Shown here in pieces: positions 60,237 through 64,000 of a stretch of DNA of 64,000 bases. The DNA comes from Aquibium oceanicum (GTDB taxonomy: Bacteria; Pseudomonadota; Alphaproteobacteria; Rhizobiales; Rhizobiaceae), in NCBI RefSeq assembly GCF_001889605.1, contig NZ_CP018171.1, positions 868,001 through 932,000 on the forward strand, in the 5' to 3' direction. Numbering within the stretch: position 1 is the stretch's first letter; the number at the start of each line of letters is the position of its first letter. Under the pieces are notes generated by a model. That model was not told the DNA's origin and searched no databases. It saw only the letters and a list, made by a program, of their open reading frames with translations. The position numbers and the translations under genes were made by a program.

Positions 60237-60271
60237 GATGCGCCGGCCCCAGGGTCGGCGCATCGATTTTT
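60237..60271 (+). terminator. Rho-independent terminator of the SH3 gene
   Basis: Stem GATGCGCCG/CGGCGCATC around a 10-base loop, followed by GATTTTTAG. A smaller inverted repeat CGATCTC/GAGATCG lies directly after the stop codon (60205-60226). Confidence 0.8.
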
Positions 60272-60311
60272 AGCAGGTGTACTTCAATCGGGGTCGCGCC
60301 CGCGGGCCAAG

Positions 60312-61409
60312 CTATGGCCGCAGCACGAAGCCTCGACCGATCTCGTCGTTCTCTTCGATCGTGAAGGTGGACGTGCCGCTGTAAAAGGCCCGTCCTGCGA
60401 CCTCTATCCGCGCTGCGTCGAAGCGGCCGGCCTTCTCTGGACGAAGCACACGTGCGCGGAACACCGATCCGGTCATGCTGCGAAAAAGACATTGCTCTTC
60501 GATCGCGACTTCGCCCCGTGCGCGTTGCGTTGCCATCCGCGCCGATACCCCGCTGCCGGTCGGGCTTCGATCGACCTCTCGTTCGGCAAAAACGCAGACA
60601 TTGGTGCTCGGCGCGTCCTTTCCCGTCCCGCCGTCGGTGAGAATAGTGCCGTAGAGGAACGCGAGGTCCGGATCATCCGGATGGTCCAGGTCAATGGCGG
60701 CCTGCACGGCCTTCGCGATCCGGTCTGAGATCTCGACGATATCGCGCAGGGGGCTGGACGAGAGATCCAGTCCGACGGACCCGGCGGGCAGGATCGCATA
60801 GAAGGCGCCGCCATAGCCGATGTCGAAACGAACATTGCCGATGCCCGGCACTTGCGTTTCGGCGTCCAGGGCGAAGGCGAAGGAAGGCACGCTCTCGAAA
60901 GTGACCGAGCCTGACCGAAAGCCGGCCGGCGTCCGCGCGACTTCCACCATGGCCCGAACGAGCCCGCACGGGCACTGGATGTCGACGGCCGTCAGCGGAA
61001 CCGTCGGGGCGACGATACCCGTGTCCACAGCGTAACGGCCGAGCGCGATGACCGCATGGCCGCACATGGTCGAATAGCCCTCATTGTGCATGAAAAGCAC
61101 CGCGAGATCGGCGTCCGGATGGTCCGGCTCGACCGGAATGACGCCGTACATGTCGTGATGGCCGCGCGGTTCGAAGATCAGCATTTTGCGCAGATGGTCG
61201 AGCCGCTCGCGGGCGTAGCGGCGCTTGTCGAGAATGGTATCGCCGAGGACCGGGGGATAGCCTCCCGTCACGATGCGCACCGGTTCGCCACCGGTGTGCA
61301 TTTCGACCGTGGTGATCTTCCCCTCCGGCAGTCCGGAGTCGCGGGCGGAATCTCGCCGTTCGGGCTGCACTGCTTCCGCGCTCCAGTTGCGTTGACGGGA
61401 GAGCATCAT
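60312..61409 (-). CDS. trans-3-hydroxy-L-proline dehydratase (proline racemase family)
   Basis: A 365-residue member of the proline racemase family. The first active-site residue is Cys116 in STMCGHAVIALG; the second position, Cys in proline racemase and 4-hydroxyproline epimerase, is Thr284 in DRSPTGSGVSA. The Cys/Thr pair is diagnostic of trans-3-hydroxy-L-proline dehydratase, which makes Delta1-pyrroline-2-carboxylate. The ATG at 61409 has AGGGGGG 8 bases upstream. It is last in an operon with a CoA transferase, a hydrolase and an oligopeptide-type importer. Confidence 0.88.
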   Translation of the reverse strand: MMLSRQRNWSAEAVQPERRDSARDSGLPEGKITTVEMHTGGEPVRIVTGGYPPVLGDTILDKRRYARERLDHLRKMLIFEPRGHHDMYGVIPVEPDHPDADLAVLFMHNEGYSTMCGHAVIALGRYAVDTGIVAPTVPLTAVDIQCPCGLVRAMVEVARTPAGFRSGSVTFESVPSFAFALDAETQVPGIGNVRFDIGYGGAFYAILPAGSVGLDLSSSPLRDIVEISDRIAKAVQAAIDLDHPDDPDLAFLYGTILTDGGTGKDAPSTNVCVFAEREVDRSPTGSGVSARMATQRARGEVAIEEQCLFRSMTGSVFRARVLRPEKAGRFDAARIEVAGRAFYSGTSTFTIEENDEIGRGFVLRP

Positions 61410-61501
61410 TGCCGACGCCCCCCTCGCGCGCAATCCCGAGGGAAAGATGCGGGTGGATAGGCGAATTTCGCCGCCGGAGGCGAAACTTTGGATGTGCGGC
61501 G

Positions 61502-62704
61502 TCAGATCGCCGCTGCAGCGGAAAGCCGGCTAATCTCCACCTCGGTCATACCGAGCGCTTCGAGGACCGACCGCGTATCCCCGCCGAGCTCGGGCGGCGC
61601 GGTGGTCGGCGCGATCACCTCGCCGTTGACCTTGAAGCCGAGAGTGGGCACGTGGAAATCGTGCGGCTCGCGGTCCCAGTGCATCGTATGGGCGAAAGCG
61701 CGGGTCGCGGCCTGCGGCTCGGCGAGCGTCTCGTCCAGCGAGCGCACCTTGGCTGCCGGAACGCCGGCCTCGTCGAGCACGCGCTCCCACTCCAGCGCCG
61801 GCCGCGTCAGGAAGATTCGGACGAACTCCGCCCGCAGTTCGGCGGCGTTCTCGGCACGGCGGGCCGGCTCCCTCCAGCGCGCATCCTCGAGAATGTCGGG
61901 CCGCCCCAGGCCGGCGCAGAGCGCCCTGAACTGCTTGTCGTTGTTGGCCGCCACCATCAGCAGCCCGTCCTGCGTCTCGAAGGCTCCCGAGGAAGGGCTT
62001 TGACTCCACGCCTCGTTGCCGGACGGGCGAGGCGTCCAGCCGCCCGTGAGATGGCTGGTTATCAGCGAGGCCATCAGCAGCATGGAGGTGTCGAGCATCG
62101 CGACATCCAGGTGGACCGCCTTGCCGGTGCGCCCGGTCTCGTGCAGCGCCGATACGATCGCGAAGGCCGCGTTCAGCCCCGTCGCGTAGTCGATATAGGG
62201 GGCACCCACCTTCTGCGGCCCGGTCTCGACCGTTCCGGTGGTCTTCATGATGCCGCACATGCCCTGGACGACGTGGTCGTAGGCGGGGCGGCGGCTCATC
62301 TCGCCGTCCTGCCCGAAGGCCGAAATCGAGCAGTAGACGATTTTCGGATTGATCTCCCGCACCACGTCGAACGGCAAACCGAGACGCGCGATGGTTCCCG
62401 GCCGGAAGTTCTCGATGAAGACGTCGGCGGTCTCGATGAGGCGCTTCATCACGGCGAGCCCCTCCGACGACTTGAGGTTCAGCGAGACCGACTTCTTGTT
62501 GGCGTTCTGCGTGAGATAGGCGAGCCCCATTCGCTCGGCGTTGAGGCCGGGCACGTGGCCCTTGTCGCGCGCCCAGTCGCCAGTACCCGGCTCCTCGATC
62601 TTCAGCACTTCCGCGCCCATCAGGCCGAGCTGGTAGGCGGCGTAGGGGCCTGCGAGGACCTGCGTGACATCGATGATGCGAATGCCGGCGAGAGGCTGGA
62701 ACAT
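61502..62704 (-). CDS. Class III CoA transferase (CaiB/BaiF family)
   Basis: A 400-residue CoA transferase with GIRIIDVTQVLAGPYAAYQLGLMGAEVLKIE at the N-terminus, FIENFRPGTIARLGL, and the catalytic Asp in VHLDVAMLDTSML (about residue 185). GAGG is 9 bases before the ATG at 62704. It is a different branch from the CoA transferase at 14774-15892 (little shared sequence beyond motifs). It lies between the alpha/beta hydrolase and hydroxyproline dehydratase genes; the acid it activates is unknown. Confidence 0.9.
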   Translation of the reverse strand: MFQPLAGIRIIDVTQVLAGPYAAYQLGLMGAEVLKIEEPGTGDWARDKGHVPGLNAERMGLAYLTQNANKKSVSLNLKSSEGLAVMKRLIETADVFIENFRPGTIARLGLPFDVVREINPKIVYCSISAFGQDGEMSRRPAYDHVVQGMCGIMKTTGTVETGPQKVGAPYIDYATGLNAAFAIVSALHETGRTGKAVHLDVAMLDTSMLLMASLITSHLTGGWTPRPSGNEAWSQSPSSGAFETQDGLLMVAANNDKQFRALCAGLGRPDILEDARWREPARRAENAAELRAEFVRIFLTRPALEWERVLDEAGVPAAKVRSLDETLAEPQAATRAFAHTMHWDREPHDFHVPTLGFKVNGEVIAPTTAPPELGGDTRSVLEALGMTEVEISRLSAAAAI

Positions 62705-62738
62705 CAGATGGTACCTCGGTGTGAAACGGGCATGGCGT

Positions 62739-63695
62739 TCATTTGCGCTTGAAAAGGAGCCGGCATTCGCCCACCCGGGCGTCGATCGACCCGAGCCAGC
62801 CGCGCGCGGCCTGGCTGTTCCGGAGTTGAGCATCGAGGAAGGCGAGCGTGATCTGCTCCACCGCTTCGCGCTGTGCCGGTACCTGCCGATGCCGCTCCGC
62901 GAAACCGCCGAGATAGTGGTCGCCGCCCTCGAGGACCGCGAGATACTTTTCGCCGGCTGGCGCAAGCTCGTAGGGCTCGCACTTCCAGTGCCAGTCGCCT
63001 CCCTTGGCGCCCTGGTCGAGGGTGCCGGTGACGTTCAGCATCGGCCCCCGGAGCCCGTCCCAAGATCCGTCGCGCAGACCCTGCTGGTCTCGTCCCTGGG
63101 CGCTGAGCAGGACCGCCGCCTCGAAACGGGGATCGGCGAAGCGGCGGGCCGGCTCGTCCGGCAGGTCGATCTCCGCGCCCGCGAGCAGCTGCGCGGTGTA
63201 GGCGCCGAAGGAGTGCCCCGCGATCGCGCCGCGCATCGGACTTTCCGCCGCGCCGCAGGTTGCTTCGACGATCTGCGGCAGCCGGTCCATCACCGCGCCG
63301 ACGACAGCCAGGCGTCCGGTCCACCGTTCGGGGCTGTGCAGGATCGCGTGCATGCGGGCCCTCGCATGCGGCACCGTCATCCATTCCGAAAGATCGCTCT
63401 CGGGATCGAGACCGAGCTCCGGCTCGTTTCGCGCAACGATGCGGATGTCGTCGGCGAAGGTCGGATGGATCACCAGATAGCCGTGCGCGGCCCAATATCC
63501 GGAAAGGGCGGCATAGGCGCCGCCGTTCGAGCCGAGCCCATGGCAGAACACCACGAAACCCTTCGGAGCGAGGTCTCGCGGCCAGCGGCAGACGAGCGGC
63601 GCTTCACCAACGTGTATGCCGGGCTCCGCCAGGACATCGTGCGCCTCCCGGAACGCGCCGGGGCCAAGATCGGATCGATAGAGCGCAGCCGTCAT
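62739..63695 (-). CDS. Alpha/beta hydrolase family protein
   Basis: A 318-residue cytoplasmic hydrolase. Oxyanion-hole segment FVVFCHGLGSNGGAYA (about residue 50), nucleophile elbow GHSFGAYTA (Ser near 155), and a late His in EGGDHYLGGF (about 270). It resembles dienelactone- or platelet-activating-factor-acetylhydrolase-like enzymes. The ATG overlaps the stop of the ABC ATPase gene (ATGA), so it is part of the import operon and probably acts on the imported compound (ester, amide or lactone). Confidence 0.85.
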   Translation of the reverse strand: MTAALYRSDLGPGAFREAHDVLAEPGIHVGEAPLVCRWPRDLAPKGFVVFCHGLGSNGGAYAALSGYWAAHGYLVIHPTFADDIRIVARNEPELGLDPESDLSEWMTVPHARARMHAILHSPERWTGRLAVVGAVMDRLPQIVEATCGAAESPMRGAIAGHSFGAYTAQLLAGAEIDLPDEPARRFADPRFEAAVLLSAQGRDQQGLRDGSWDGLRGPMLNVTGTLDQGAKGGDWHWKCEPYELAPAGEKYLAVLEGGDHYLGGFAERHRQVPAQREAVEQITLAFLDAQLRNSQAARGWLGSIDARVGECRLLFKRK

Positions 63696-64000
63696 TGAGC
63701 CGCTCCGTCCAACGCGGGGCTCGCCTTGGAGGATGTCGTCTCGTCCAGCAGGAAGCATGCCGCGGTTCCGCCCCCGTCCACCGGGTAGGACGGAGGCATC
63801 TCGGCATGGCAGCGCGGCATCGCGTGAGGACAGCGGTTCTTGTAGGGGCATGCGGTCGCGGACACCCGCGGTGTCTCATGGGCGGGAGCGGCCTTGCGGG
63901 CGGCGCGACGCTGGCGCTGCGCCTCCGGGTCGAGCAGCGGCACCGCGTCCAGCAACGCCCTCGTGTAGGGATGCGCCGGGGAATGGTAGACGCGGTCCGA
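63692..64000 (-). CDS. Oligopeptide-type ABC transporter ATP-binding protein, C-terminal part
   Basis: Only the last ~102 residues are in the window. They show HPYTRALLDAVPLLDPEA and the Cys-rich oligo_HPY tail CPYKNRCPHAMPRC, both specific to DppD/OppD/DppF-type ATPases. The rest of the importer lies beyond base 64000. The stop overlaps the start of the alpha/beta hydrolase gene. Confidence 0.85.
   Translation of the reverse strand, partial: SDRVYHSPAHPYTRALLDAVPLLDPEAQRQRRAARKAAPAHETPRVSATACPYKNRCPHAMPRCHAEMPPSYPVDGGGTAACFLLDETTSSKASPALDGAAQ

Overview
The window is about 64 kb of high-GC, tightly packed bacterial DNA. It is best explained as chromosome of an alphaproteobacterium of the order Hyphomicrobiales (Rhizobiales), close to the Mesorhizobium/Aminobacter/Phyllobacteriaceae type. 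The pointers are DUF982, DUF3309, BA14K-like and PRC-barrel proteins, the rhizobial type of PyrE/PyrC, a wealth of ABC and TRAP importers, and repeated promoter boxes of the form GGAAC-N16/17-nGTT, which is the signature of the alphaproteobacterial general stress sigma factor (EcfG/RpoE2). No rRNA, tRNA, CRISPR array, phage or insertion sequence was recognised.

Left part (1-14.7 kb): a truncated single-domain response regulator and a probable histidine-kinase remnant, then a large plus-strand operon. The operon holds an XRE-cupin regulator with two copies of a 17-bp palindrome upstream, a five-gene peptide/opine-type ABC importer, a GAF protein, one HyuA-type and two HyuB-type hydantoinase/oxoprolinase subunits, an Asp/Glu/hydantoin racemase-like protein and an M24 peptidase. 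It looks like uptake and ATP-dependent ring opening of a cyclic amide or amino-acid derivative. Convergent to it is an acyl-CoA module (MmgE/PrpD, acyl-CoA dehydrogenase, class III CoA transferase; 14.8-18.5 kb).

Middle part (18.7-42.8 kb): (i) a TRAP importer with fused DctQM, two Gfo/Idh/MocA oxidoreductases, and divergently a FadR-type GntR regulator, a DUF6807 (PmoA-like) protein and a fumarylacetoacetate-hydrolase-family protein, with a clear GntR palindrome between the arms; (ii) a sulfatase/phosphonate-monoesterase-like enzyme with a TAXI-TRAP importer and a LysR regulator; (iii) an iron/polyamine-type ABC importer with no ATPase gene beside it; (iv) a BMP-type nucleoside ABC importer directly upstream of pyrC and pyrE, with a RutR-like operator in its leader.

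Right-middle part (42.9-60.2 kb): an island of envelope, ion, lipid and redox stress proteins: AI-2E transporter, EF-hand/PRC-barrel protein, PAP2 phosphatase, iron-transport-like protein, Na+/H+ antiporter, DUF3309, PRC-barrel, LysM, proline-rich mini-proteins, a ybhP/ybhN/clsB-like lipid module, Cu/Zn superoxide dismutase, DUF982 pair, DUF892 (YciF), BA14K and SH3 proteins. Twelve transcription units here, plus the response regulator at the far left, carry an EcfG-type promoter box. This is the strongest organised signal in the window.

Right end (60.3-64 kb): a minus-strand operon with the C-terminus of an oligopeptide-type ABC ATPase, an alpha/beta hydrolase, a class III CoA transferase and a proline-racemase-family enzyme whose Cys/Thr active-site pair marks it as a trans-3-hydroxy-L-proline dehydratase.
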